Shown: positions 6,602 through 14,309 of the stretch, in pieces | Position numbering within the stretch: the stretch's first letter is position 1 | Layout: every line of letters starts with the position of its first letter | Source: an uncultured Verrucomicrobiota bacterium | GTDB lineage: Bacteria > Verrucomicrobiota > Verrucomicrobiae > Opitutales > Opitutaceae | Length of the DNA: 23,530 nucleotides | Reading direction: 5' to 3' | Assembly: GCA_946482165.1 (NCBI GenBank) | Contig: CAMLQS010000033.1 | Location: 1-23,530, forward strand | Program-made: the position numbers and the translations under genes | Notes under the pieces: model-generated | Database searches by the model: none | What the model was told of the DNA's origin: nothing | Seen by the model: the letters and a program-made list of their open reading frames with translations, nothing else

Positions 6602-8548
6602 TCAATACACGCGGAACTCCCAAAGGCCGGGAGCGCCTTCGATGATCGTGAGTTTGAGGTAGCGCGCGGGGACGGCTCCGGCGTCGCGGTGCGGCGAACG
6701 ACGGATACGCGCGTCGTGGCCGCCGTAGGGTCGCCAAGTCACGCCGTCGAGGGAGGTCTCGAGCGTGTAGGCGTGGCCGTCGGCGGGCTTCACGAAGTAA
6801 GCTTCGGTCCACTTGATTTCGCGCGTCGCGCCGAGATCCACCTGGAAGCACGGACGCGAGTCGCCGGCCGCGGCCATCCAGCGGGTGCCGTTGTAGCCGT
6901 CGAGGGCGTTGGCCGGCGCGTGGGTTTCGCTGCGGTCGAGGAGCGGATCCTTCCGCGGCGCCACGCGGGCGTTCGGCAGCACGGAGGAAGCCGTGGCGCG
7001 CGCGGTCAGGGCGAGGTTGGGTCGTTTGTTCTCGACGGGCCGCACCGCGCCGACGCCTTCCTTGGTGAGGGTGATGGGCTGGATGGTGCCGTCGGGGTTG
7101 AAATTCATCTTGTCAGCGTAGATCTGGCGGTTGGTGCCGCCGCGGCCGTATTCGAGGTAGATGAAATACCACTGCTCGCTCCCCTTGGGATTGAAGAAGC
7201 AGCCGTGGCCGGGGCCGAAGATCCTTCGCTCGCGGTCGGTGGTGGCGATGATGTCCTGCTCGGGCGTTTCCCAAGGCCCCATCGGCGAGACGCGGCTCAT
7301 CATGTAGGCATAGTGATACACTTCGTCACCGCCCAGGGTGTAGAAGTAGTAGTAGACGCCTTTGCGCTTTGTTAGGAAGGGGCCTTCGGAATAGGCGGTG
7401 CGCTTGACGGGGAGCTTGGTGACCGGGCCGTCGGGCGTGAGCAGGTCGGGCTTGAGCTTAACGATCCGGTTCAGGGCCCAGACCATGTAGGCCTGGCCGT
7501 CGTCGTCGACGAACACCTCGGCGTCGATGGAATGCTTCTGCTCGATCCGGTGAGGTTGCAGGGTGGCGCTGGTCACGTGCCGACCGTCGGGGGCGAGAAA
7601 GGGGCCGGCGGGCGAGTCGGCGACGACCGGGGTGATCTTCGCGTCGAGGGTGGGAAACGAGTAATAGCGTCCGTCGCGGGGGACGAGGCTGCTGGGCGCC
7701 CAATACTTCGCGTCGAAATCGGAAGGAAAGCTCGAGCCCTCGAAACTCCAGTTGAGAAAATCCTTCGAGGTCCAGACGACCGGCGTGCCCGAGGTGGCGA
7801 GATGGCGGCCCCAGCCGTCGGTGGTGGCATACAGGTAGAAGGTGCCGTCGATTTCCGAGATGCTCGGGTCCGCGTTCAGGTCGGGGAGCAAGGCCTGGCC
7901 GAAGTTGAGGATATCGTTGTCGGGGGGGAGCGTGAAGCCGCTGTCGATGGCCTCGATGATCTTCCGCTCGTCGAGGAAGCACTGTATCCGGTTTCCTCGC
8001 ACATCGATTCGGACCTCATACCAGCGTCCGTTCTCGATCCGCCCCTCGGCACCCGGGCCGATGGGCGCGCGTCGTCCTTCGACGGTTTTTTCCAGGCGAT
8101 GGGCGGTGTTTCCCCAGCCGCCGAGATTCAGCCAATAGAAGTTCTTTTCGTCCTGCGCGCCGAAGCCGACGAGGAAGCCTTCGCCGCCGTCGGTTTTGCG
8201 CATGCGCGCGCGGATCGTGTAGTCGGATCCGGCGCAGGTGAACGGATGACGCGCGAGCGCAGGGGTGGCCGACGAGCTTTGGCGGAGAACGCCGTCGGCG
8301 ACCCGCCAATCGCCGCCCTGACGGTTCCAACCGGGATTCTCGCGGTCAAAGGCGTCGTCCAACACGGGCTCGCTCCCGCAGGCGACTTTGACGGCGTCGA
8401 CCTCCACCTGCGTGTTCCACGAGCCGAGCATGATGGCGGTGGCGGCCTGTGCCGGCGTCGCCGGTTGGGCCGAGAGAGGCGTGTGGGATGCCGCCACGAT
8501 GGTGGCGATCAGCTTTAGGGCGATTCGAAGCGTTTTCATAAGCGTCAT
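6602..8548 (-). CDS. Secreted GH43 glycosidase with N-terminal LamG-like and C-terminal CBM32-type domains
   Basis: A 648-aa exported enzyme of the GH43 five-bladed propeller family (beta-xylosidase, alpha-L-arabinofuranosidase or related). A signal peptide occupies about 1-28. Residues about 60-205 form a concanavalin-like domain (GWNRQGGDWRVADGVLRQ; FYWLNLGGWGNTAHRLEK) like those accompanying arabinofuranosidases. The propeller (about 212-500) shows all three acidic residues: base Asp227 in LNADPS, pKa-modulating Asp342 in HSIDAEVF and acid Glu388 in YSEGPF. Residues about 508-648 are a discoidin/F5-8C (CBM32) domain with ALDGYNGTRW and the closing WEFRVY. A start at the internal ATG (8539, fourth codon) is equally possible, and neither has a Shine-Dalgarno. 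It converges with the GH5 gene across 141 bases in which I see no clear terminator. Substrate within GH43 is undetermined. Confidence 0.88.
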   Translation of the reverse strand: MTLMKTLRIALKLIATIVAASHTPLSAQPATPAQAATAIMLGSWNTQVEVDAVKVACGSEPVLDDAFDRENPGWNRQGGDWRVADGVLRQSSSATPALARHPFTCAGSDYTIRARMRKTDGGEGFLVGFGAQDEKNFYWLNLGGWGNTAHRLEKTVEGRRAPIGPGAEGRIENGRWYEVRIDVRGNRIQCFLDERKIIEAIDSGFTLPPDNDILNFGQALLPDLNADPSISEIDGTFYLYATTDGWGRHLATSGTPVVWTSKDFLNWSFEGSSFPSDFDAKYWAPSSLVPRDGRYYSFPTLDAKITPVVADSPAGPFLAPDGRHVTSATLQPHRIEQKHSIDAEVFVDDDGQAYMVWALNRIVKLKPDLLTPDGPVTKLPVKRTAYSEGPFLTKRKGVYYYFYTLGGDEVYHYAYMMSRVSPMGPWETPEQDIIATTDRERRIFGPGHGCFFNPKGSEQWYFIYLEYGRGGTNRQIYADKMNFNPDGTIQPITLTKEGVGAVRPVENKRPNLALTARATASSVLPNARVAPRKDPLLDRSETHAPANALDGYNGTRWMAAAGDSRPCFQVDLGATREIKWTEAYFVKPADGHAYTLETSLDGVTWRPYGGHDARIRRSPHRDAGAVPARYLKLTIIEGAPGLWEFRVY

Positions 8549-8568
8549 TATGCAGGAGCCGGGAATTT

Positions 8569-8581
8569 AGGAATCGGCGCG
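8569..8581 (-). promoter_or_regulatory. Shared leader core upstream of the GH43 gene
   Basis: GGAATCGGCGC (8570-8580 on the plus strand) starts 22 bases from the GH43 start codon. The identical 11-mer lies 24 bases from the start of the 1826-aa gene at 14201-14211, in the same orientation. It belongs to the GGGAA-N(2-6)-GCGC-type core seen before other secreted-protein genes here. Function unknown. Confidence 0.35.
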
Positions 8582-8590
8582 CGTGACTTC

Positions 8591-8604
8591 GGGGCGGCCG
8601 CCCC
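8591..8604. repeat. 14-bp perfect GC palindrome upstream of GH43
   Basis: GGGGCGGCCGCCCC is a perfect palindrome without a loop. It lies about 43 bases before the GH43 start and beyond the terminator of the upstream gene. It could be an operator or a chance GC-rich palindrome. Confidence 0.25.
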
Positions 8605-8628
8605 GTCCAGATCGGCCAGCCGAAAGAA

Positions 8629-8655
8629 GGAGTCCGCCCCGATGAGGCGGACTCC
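8629..8655 (-). terminator. Rho-independent terminator of the 1826-aa gene
   Basis: A perfect 10-bp stem GGAGTCCGCC / GGCGGACTCC with a 7-base loop (8639-8645) lies about 40 bases after the stop codon. Read on the minus strand it is followed by TTCTTTC, a short pyrimidine tract. It would separate the 1826-aa gene from GH43. Confidence 0.75.
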
Positions 8656-8696
8656 CCGATGTCTCGGCGTCGATTTCAGCAGGAGTTGGCAGCCGA

Positions 8697-11600
8697 TCAA
8701 CGGCTGATGAGTATCCGGTAGAAGCGACGGGGCTCGGCGGGATCGTAGGGAGTTTCGAATACGATCGGCGAGCCGTCGCCGAAGACGGGATCGCCCACGT
8801 TCTGCCAGGAGCCGGCGGCGAGGTCGGTGCAGGTCTGGAGCTGGTAACTGTGGCCGGCGACGGACGTCGCGGTGGTGAGCCTGGCCATCGCGGGATCCTC
8901 GCCGGAGGCGGGAATGATCACGAAGGCCGGCGTGGCGGACTCGGCTTCGCTGAGCGGAGCGGAATCGGGCGTGGCGGCGAGCTCGGCGGAGGCGGGGCTC
9001 TCGTAGACGGAGTTCGCGGCGGTGACGACGTAGTAGTAGGTCGTGCCGTGGCTCAGGCCCGAGTGGAGCTGAGTCGTGGATGGGAGACCCGCGGAGAGCG
9101 TGGCGTAGGGGCCGCCGCTTACGGTCGAATACTTCACGGTGTAGCTCGTGGCGTCGGGCACGGCGTTCCACGAGAGGTCGAGCGAAAGCGGGCCGGGCGT
9201 GGCGGCCAGGTTTTGCGGAGCCGCGAGAGGCGAGGCGTGGAGCGCGATCTCGGAGGCGCTCAGGGCCTGGCTGTAGAGGCGGAAGTCGTCGAGGGCGCCG
9301 TCGAGGTAGGGATCGTTGAACTGCGACTTGCCGAGGTAGTTCAGCGTGGTGACGCCGAGGTCGGAGGGGTTGAGGGCGATGGTGCCGGAGCCCGCAAGGG
9401 AACCGTTGACGTAAAGGGAGACGGTGGTGCCGGAGCGGGTGACGGCGACGTGGGTCCATGCGCCGGCGACCAGGGCGACGCCGGTGCCGCTGACGCTTTG
9501 CTCGCCGACGGTGGGAGTGCGGATGCCGAAGCGCAGCTTGGCGTTGTTCGGCGCGGTGGGGGTATACTGCGTCGTCAGGAACATGTAGTTGTTCGTCGCG
9601 CTGCCGAAGTCGAAGATGCGCTGCCAGGTGACGAAGGCGTTGACCTTGATCCAGGTCGAGACGGTGAAGTCGGTGAAGCCGCTGACGACACCGGAGGGAA
9701 GCTTGGCATACTGGGAGGAGGTCGCGGTGAGGCCGAGGGCGTTGCCGAGCTTTCCGGTGGCAAAGGCGGGGGCGTTGACGAGCGTGGCGTGGAAGGCGCG
9801 GCCGCTGGAGTCGGCGGCAAGAGTGCCCGTGCTTTCGTCGAACTTGAGATGCAGGGCCAAGGCGCTCGGGGTGACGGCGACTTCGGCGGAGTCGGGGCCG
9901 GATCCGAGCTCGTTCGCGCCGCTGACGACGTAGTAGTAGGTGAGGCCGTTGGTGAGGCCGGTGTCGGTGTAGGTGAGCGCCGTCACGCCCTCGGCGACGG
10001 TGGCGTAGGGGCCGCCGCTGGTGGTGGAGCGTTTGACGGTGTAGGTGCTGGTGGCGTTGGGGAGCCAGGCGAGGGTGACCTGGGTGTCGCCGGACGTGGC
10101 GGAGAGCTGGATCGGGACGCCCGCAGAGGGGGCGGCGAAGGCAGTAATCTCGGAGGCGCTCATCGCGTGGCTGTAGATGCGAAAATCGTCGAGGGCGGCG
10201 TTGAGGTAGGGGTCGGCGGACCACTGGGACCGGCCGATATAATTGAGCGTCGTGGTTCCCAAGTTCGACGGCTTCAATGTCAGCCCGGCATTGGTTCCGA
10301 TCGAGGTGCCGTTGATGTAGAGGGTGCCCGTCGTGCCCGACTGCGTGAATGCGACATGCGTCCACGCTCCGGTGGGGAATGTGTAGGTGGTGTCGATACG
10401 TTGGATCGTTCCGCCCGACACGATTTCATACCGCATAAAGCCGGTGGCCGAGGCTTTCGGGCTAAGTTCCATGTAGTTGTTCGTGCCCGTTCCAAAATCG
10501 AAGATCCGATTGTTGTTTGATGCGGCATCTAGCCTAACCCAGGTGGAGATCGTGAAGTTGGTAAGGCCGCTGGTGACGCCATTGGGGAGGCGGGCGTGCT
10601 GGGCGGAGGTCGCGGGGAGGTTGAGCGCGTTGCCGAAGGTGCCGGGGGAGAAGGTCGGGGTGTTGACGAGCGTGGCGTGGTTGGCGCGGCCGCTGGAGTC
10701 GGCGGCGATGGCGCCGCCGGTCTCGTCGAATTTGAGGTGGGCGACCAAGGTGCTCGGGGTGACGGAGACCGCGGTGGAGTCGAGGCTGGAGCCGTGGACG
10801 TTAAGGGCGGCGACGACGTAGTAGTAGATGACGCCGTTGGAGAGGCCGGTGTCGGTGTAGGTCGCGCTGGTGACGCCTTCGGCCACCGTGGTGTAGGGGC
10901 CGCCGCTCGTGGTGGCGCGTTTCACGGTGTAGCTCGTGGCGCCGCCGGAAACCGTCCAGCTGAGGGTGACTTGATTGTGGCCCAGGACGGTGCCCAGACC
11001 GGTCGGGGCGTCGGGCGGGCTGGCGAGGGTGGTGGCGCTGGCCGGCGCGGAGTCGGTGCTCTCGCCGCTGCCGTTCACCGCCGATACGACGTAATAATAG
11101 GTCGTGCTGGCGTTCAGGCCGGTGTCGGCGTGGCTGGTGATGTTCACGCCGGAGGCGACGGTCGTGTAAGGCCCGCCGATCGATTCCGAACGCTTGATGG
11201 TGTAGCTGATCGCGCCGGGGCTGGCCGTCCACGAGAGGTTGATCCGGCTGATGGAGGCGGCCATGGCGCCCAAGCCGGTCGGCGCGGGGGGAACTGGCTG
11301 CGGTGTCGCGGAGACGCCAGGCATCCATTGCTGGCTGGCGTCTCCGCTGTAGGTGGATTGGACGATGTTCGCGCCGTCGGCCGTGGAGCCGGCGGCGACA
11401 TCCATGACCAAGTCGCTGTTTGCGGAGGTGAAGCGGTAGAAGCCGTCGCCATCGGGAGTGATCTTCCAGAGCTGGCTGCCGGCTCCGGTCGAAGGCTGGA
11501 TGACCAGATTGTCACCCGCGTTGGAGGAGCCGCCGTTGTCGACCACCTTGGCGCCACTTGCGGTGGTGGCGACATTGGTGGCGCGATACAGGCCGTTGCC

Positions 11601-14177
11601 TTGCCAGGAGACTTGCCACTTTTGGGTGTCGGCGGCGGCCCAAGCGGATTGGACGAGATCGGTGCCGGCGGCGGTGGAGCCGGAGGCGAGGGAAGCGACC
11701 TGGTTGCTGTTGCGGTTGACGAGGAGGTAGGTGCCGTCGGGGATGGTGCGGCCGGTGTCGTTCCACAGGCCGACGTCGCCGATGTGCAGGATGTCGGCGT
11801 GGCCGTTGTTGGCGGTGACGTTGAGCCGGTAGTAGCGGTAGGCGGTGGTGTTGGAAAGGTCATACGCGTTCTGCTGCATCCGGAGGGCAAAGGCTTGGCC
11901 GCTCTGTGAATCGAGCGTGGTCCAGTTGGTGCCGTCGTTGGAGGCCAGGAACTGCCAGTCCTTCGGATCGCGTTCGGGGATGAGGTTGGCGGAGTTGACC
12001 GTGTAGCGTTTGACGACCTGGGCGTTGCCCGCGCCGAAGTCGTATTGCAGCCAGCCGGTCGTCCCGCCGCCGTGGAACCAGAGAGCGCCGGGGTCTTGGT
12101 TGAAGCCGTTTGCGGCATTATTCGTTGGGGCCGAGTTCAGGTCGTCGGTGGCTGTGCCGCTGAAGGCGAGGTTGACCATCGGACCGGGAAGCAGCGAGCC
12201 GTAGAACTCCGGCGAGTCGCCGCTGGTGCCGGCGGAGTTTTTGGCACGGGCAACGTAGTAGTAGGTGGTGCCCGCGGTCACATCCGTGTCCATGTAACTC
12301 GTCTTGTCGGCGGGCAGGTCGCCGGCGATGACGGTGTAGCCGCCGCCGGAGGTGGTGGAGCGGAGAAGGTCATAGGCGGTGGCGCCGAAAGAGGGCAGCC
12401 AGCGCACGGTGACGGCCTTGGCGGAGCCGGCGGCCCAGAGGGCGATGGGGGCGGCCGGAGTCGTCACCAGGCCGCCCGTGCCGCCGGTGAAGGCCACGTG
12501 GTCGAAAGTGGCGGCGGTGGTCGTAGTCGCCGATCCACTACAGACGAAGAGGCCGATATAGAGGGTGGAGGGCAGGTTTCCGAAGTAGGAACTCACGGTG
12601 GGCGACCAACTGGTGCCGTCTTGCGAACCGTAGGTGTTGATGTGGTTGCCCCTGCGTTCCACTTTGACCCAGTAAGGCATGCCGGGCGGAACGACGTTGG
12701 TCTGCGCGACTCTTCCGGCCCAGTTCTCGGTGGAGCCCCGCAGGCGGCTTTGATACTGGTGGGTGGGGCTGGTGGGCAGCATCGCGGCAAAGGCGCGCTG
12801 CGAAACGGCGGCGGAGAGATTGTCGCGAATCATCACCCCCGCCTTGCTGGCGGCGGCTATTGATTGGACCGAGGTGACCCGGGCGACGATGGCGCAGTCG
12901 CCGCTCATTTCTTTGTAGGCAAATTGGCAATCGTCGTTCGCATCGCCCCAGACATCGAGTCCGGCGCCGGTCATCGTCCAGACGCCGTCGGCGTAAGAAG
13001 AGCCGCGGCCTGCGGAATTACTGCCGAGGGTGGTCAAGGTCAGCCCGCCGGAGGCCAGCGAGACCGGCGGCCGAACCGCCTCCGCCAGCGGAGTGGCGGT
13101 GCTGAAGTCCGCCGTGCGGGCATACATGAAGTTGGTGCTGTCAACGGCCTGCTCTCCGAGTTTTCGGTCGATCCAAGGCGTGGGCAGTCCCTTGCGGTTC
13201 TTGTAGGCGTTCTGGAGCAGGTAAAACGCCGCGCGATTGGCGGCATAGGGCCCTTCCGCGTTCTCGATATAGAGGTAATCAACGGTGCCGTAGTGAACGA
13301 AAGGGTTATCCCAGAGGAAGGTGTTGCGGCAGTAGTATTCGCCGGCGGCCAGGAGCCGGTTGTCCCACTCGGAGTAGAGGTCGATGCCTTGTTTCCAGAC
13401 GCATTCGGCGACGAAGGCTTTGCCGAGAAGGCTGCCGTAGGCGTGGCCCGCGTCGCGGCCCGACTCGCCCATTTGGCCCGTGGGCAGCGTGTTGGACAAG
13501 CCGGCGCCCGGATAGGTGCGATACATCTCCAGGACGTGCTCGAACTTGGCGGTGTCATCGCAGAAAAGGGCGATGGCCATGCCGGACGACAGGTTGATGT
13601 CGCCCTTGTTGGCGGGGCCAGGGAGGTGCGTCGCGTTGGCGGTCGCGGGCCAGTAAACATTCGAGAAGAGGTTTTTGACCGCGGCGGTGTCGGCGGCGCT
13701 CCAGCCCGGCCAGGTGCCGCGCAGGATGCTCGCGCCGCCGCCGTAGGCGAAGGCGGCGTCGCCGAGCGCGAGGCCGGCTTCATTGCCGCCCATCACCTTT
13801 TGCGTGTTAGCCCACGCGATGAGGATATCGCGGGCCTTCTGCGCGTAGGCCTCGTTGCCGGTGAAATACCACAGGCGCGCATAATTATAGATGGCGCCCA
13901 TGTCCTTGCCCCAGGCGGTGAGGTTCAGGTTGGGGTTGCGAGTGACGGTCTCATACGGCTGTGCCGTGTAATTGGGGTTCCACGTGGCCAGGAGCTGGGC
14001 GTAGCCCGTTTTCCACGGCTCCTTGTCGAGGTTGGCCTTGATGGCGTCCAGATCATCGAGATTGGCCGGAATGCAGGGGTGCGTGTAGGCGCGGGCCTGG
14101 CCGGAAAGGCAGACGAGGGCCGCGAACAGACAGACGGCGCGTGCGATGACGGCACGGACAAGGGAGGGGATGCGCAT
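8697..14177 (-). CDS. Giant secreted alginate-lyase-superfamily protein with LamG, FN3, discoidin and ricin-like modules (1826 aa)
   Basis: An exported modular protein. Signal peptide about 1-30 (ending ARA). Residues 31-370 form an all-helical (alpha/alpha toroid) alginate-lyase-like domain with NLSSGMAIALF (195-205) and GESGRDAGH (237-245), the motif class carrying candidate catalytic Asn/His/Arg; beta-elimination of a uronate polymer is the family expectation. Then in order: a DUF1349/LamG-like domain (about 380-565), FN3 (575-660), discoidin-like domain (668-805), ricin/CBM13-like domain (812-952), FN3 (963-1050), FN3 (1055-1140), LamG (1142-1348), FN3 (1352-1437), LamG (1439-1647), FN3 (1652-1737) and a C-terminal tail ending RRFYRILISR like the GH5 protein. 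Most of the protein is thus adhesive or carbohydrate-binding. It is flanked by terminators on both sides, so it is monocistronic. No Shine-Dalgarno precedes the ATG. The exact lyase family and substrate are not certain. Confidence 0.85.
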   Translation of the reverse strand: MRIPSLVRAVIARAVCLFAALVCLSGQARAYTHPCIPANLDDLDAIKANLDKEPWKTGYAQLLATWNPNYTAQPYETVTRNPNLNLTAWGKDMGAIYNYARLWYFTGNEAYAQKARDILIAWANTQKVMGGNEAGLALGDAAFAYGGGASILRGTWPGWSAADTAAVKNLFSNVYWPATANATHLPGPANKGDINLSSGMAIALFCDDTAKFEHVLEMYRTYPGAGLSNTLPTGQMGESGRDAGHAYGSLLGKAFVAECVWKQGIDLYSEWDNRLLAAGEYYCRNTFLWDNPFVHYGTVDYLYIENAEGPYAANRAAFYLLQNAYKNRKGLPTPWIDRKLGEQAVDSTNFMYARTADFSTATPLAEAVRPPVSLASGGLTLTTLGSNSAGRGSSYADGVWTMTGAGLDVWGDANDDCQFAYKEMSGDCAIVARVTSVQSIAAASKAGVMIRDNLSAAVSQRAFAAMLPTSPTHQYQSRLRGSTENWAGRVAQTNVVPPGMPYWVKVERRGNHINTYGSQDGTSWSPTVSSYFGNLPSTLYIGLFVCSGSATTTTAATFDHVAFTGGTGGLVTTPAAPIALWAAGSAKAVTVRWLPSFGATAYDLLRSTTSGGGYTVIAGDLPADKTSYMDTDVTAGTTYYYVARAKNSAGTSGDSPEFYGSLLPGPMVNLAFSGTATDDLNSAPTNNAANGFNQDPGALWFHGGGTTGWLQYDFGAGNAQVVKRYTVNSANLIPERDPKDWQFLASNDGTNWTTLDSQSGQAFALRMQQNAYDLSNTTAYRYYRLNVTANNGHADILHIGDVGLWNDTGRTIPDGTYLLVNRNSNQVASLASGSTAAGTDLVQSAWAAADTQKWQVSWQGNGLYRATNVATTASGAKVVDNGGSSNAGDNLVIQPSTGAGSQLWKITPDGDGFYRFTSANSDLVMDVAAGSTADGANIVQSTYSGDASQQWMPGVSATPQPVPPAPTGLGAMAASISRINLSWTASPGAISYTIKRSESIGGPYTTVASGVNITSHADTGLNASTTYYYVVSAVNGSGESTDSAPASATTLASPPDAPTGLGTVLGHNQVTLSWTVSGGATSYTVKRATTSGGPYTTVAEGVTSATYTDTGLSNGVIYYYVVAALNVHGSSLDSTAVSVTPSTLVAHLKFDETGGAIAADSSGRANHATLVNTPTFSPGTFGNALNLPATSAQHARLPNGVTSGLTNFTISTWVRLDAASNNNRIFDFGTGTNNYMELSPKASATGFMRYEIVSGGTIQRIDTTYTFPTGAWTHVAFTQSGTTGTLYINGTSIGTNAGLTLKPSNLGTTTLNYIGRSQWSADPYLNAALDDFRIYSHAMSASEITAFAAPSAGVPIQLSATSGDTQVTLAWLPNATSTYTVKRSTTSGGPYATVAEGVTALTYTDTGLTNGLTYYYVVSGANELGSGPDSAEVAVTPSALALHLKFDESTGTLAADSSGRAFHATLVNAPAFATGKLGNALGLTATSSQYAKLPSGVVSGFTDFTVSTWIKVNAFVTWQRIFDFGSATNNYMFLTTQYTPTAPNNAKLRFGIRTPTVGEQSVSGTGVALVAGAWTHVAVTRSGTTVSLYVNGSLAGSGTIALNPSDLGVTTLNYLGKSQFNDPYLDGALDDFRLYSQALSASEIALHASPLAAPQNLAATPGPLSLDLSWNAVPDATSYTVKYSTVSGGPYATLSAGLPSTTQLHSGLSHGTTYYYVVTAANSVYESPASAELAATPDSAPLSEAESATPAFVIIPASGEDPAMARLTTATSVAGHSYQLQTCTDLAAGSWQNVGDPVFGDGSPIVFETPYDPAEPRRFYRILISR
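9237..10124 (-). repeat. Second copy of an internal FN3-LamG tandem duplication
   Basis: Codes for residues about 1352-1647 of the 1826-aa protein. Corresponding LamG sites, for example DDFRxYS and ASEI, are exactly 300 codons apart between copies. DNA similarity by eye is patchy: high around 9781-9895 and 9961-10050, lower in the LamG core. Confidence 0.8.
10134..11024 (-). repeat. First copy of an internal FN3-LamG tandem duplication
   Basis: Codes for residues about 1052-1348 (FN3 then LamG) and matches the following unit in domain order, with shared blocks such as LKFDE, AADSSGRA.HATLVN and TTLNY.G.SQ. Confidence 0.8.
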
Positions 14178-14194
14178 AGGGGAGAAACTGCAGT

Positions 14195-14212
14195 GGCGTG
14201 GGAATCGGCGCC
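14195..14212 (-). promoter_or_regulatory. Shared leader core and short hairpin upstream of the 1826-aa gene
   Basis: GGCG (14195-14198) and CGCC (14209-14212) can pair around a loop that reads CCGATTCCCA on the transcript. The plus-strand string GGGAATCGGCGCC (14200-14212) matches the core before GH43 and resembles those before the PEP-CTERM and GH29 genes. Role unknown. Confidence 0.35.
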
Positions 14213-14259
14213 CGGCGCGGAGGCTGGTAGTGGAACCTCAAATACGAAGGCCGGACCGT

Positions 14260-14297
14260 AAAAAAAGGGAGGCGGGGCGTGACAACGCCCCGCCTCC
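14260..14297 (-). terminator. Strong rho-independent terminator of the PEP-CTERM gene
   Basis: A perfect 12-bp stem GGAGGCGGGGCG / CGCCCCGCCTCC (14268-14279 and 14286-14297) with a 6-base loop lies just after the PEP-CTERM stop codon. On the minus strand it is followed by seven T residues (complement of 14260-14266). This is a canonical intrinsic terminator. Confidence 0.93.
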
Positions 14298-14309
14298 TTT
14301 GGGCTGGAA

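Noticed and set aside
3853..6645. 930-codon plus-strand frame overlapping the GH5 gene in another frame
   Set aside because: Arg/Pro/His-rich translation without domains; the overlapping frame holds all GH5, X2 and CBM landmarks.
8548..10365. 605-codon minus-strand frame within the 1826-aa gene
   Set aside because: Arg/His/Pro-rich out-of-frame translation of the FN3-LamG repeats.
9237..11024. Direct repeats considered as a CRISPR or satellite array
   Set aside because: The repeats are in-frame protein-domain duplications of about 300 codons, not short regularly spaced units. No CRISPR array or cas gene is visible anywhere in the window.
8850..14261. Long plus-strand frames (8850-10520, 10596-11909, 12864-14261) opposite the 1826-aa gene
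   Set aside because: All are Gly/Val/Ala/Arg-rich antisense shadows without homology-like motifs.
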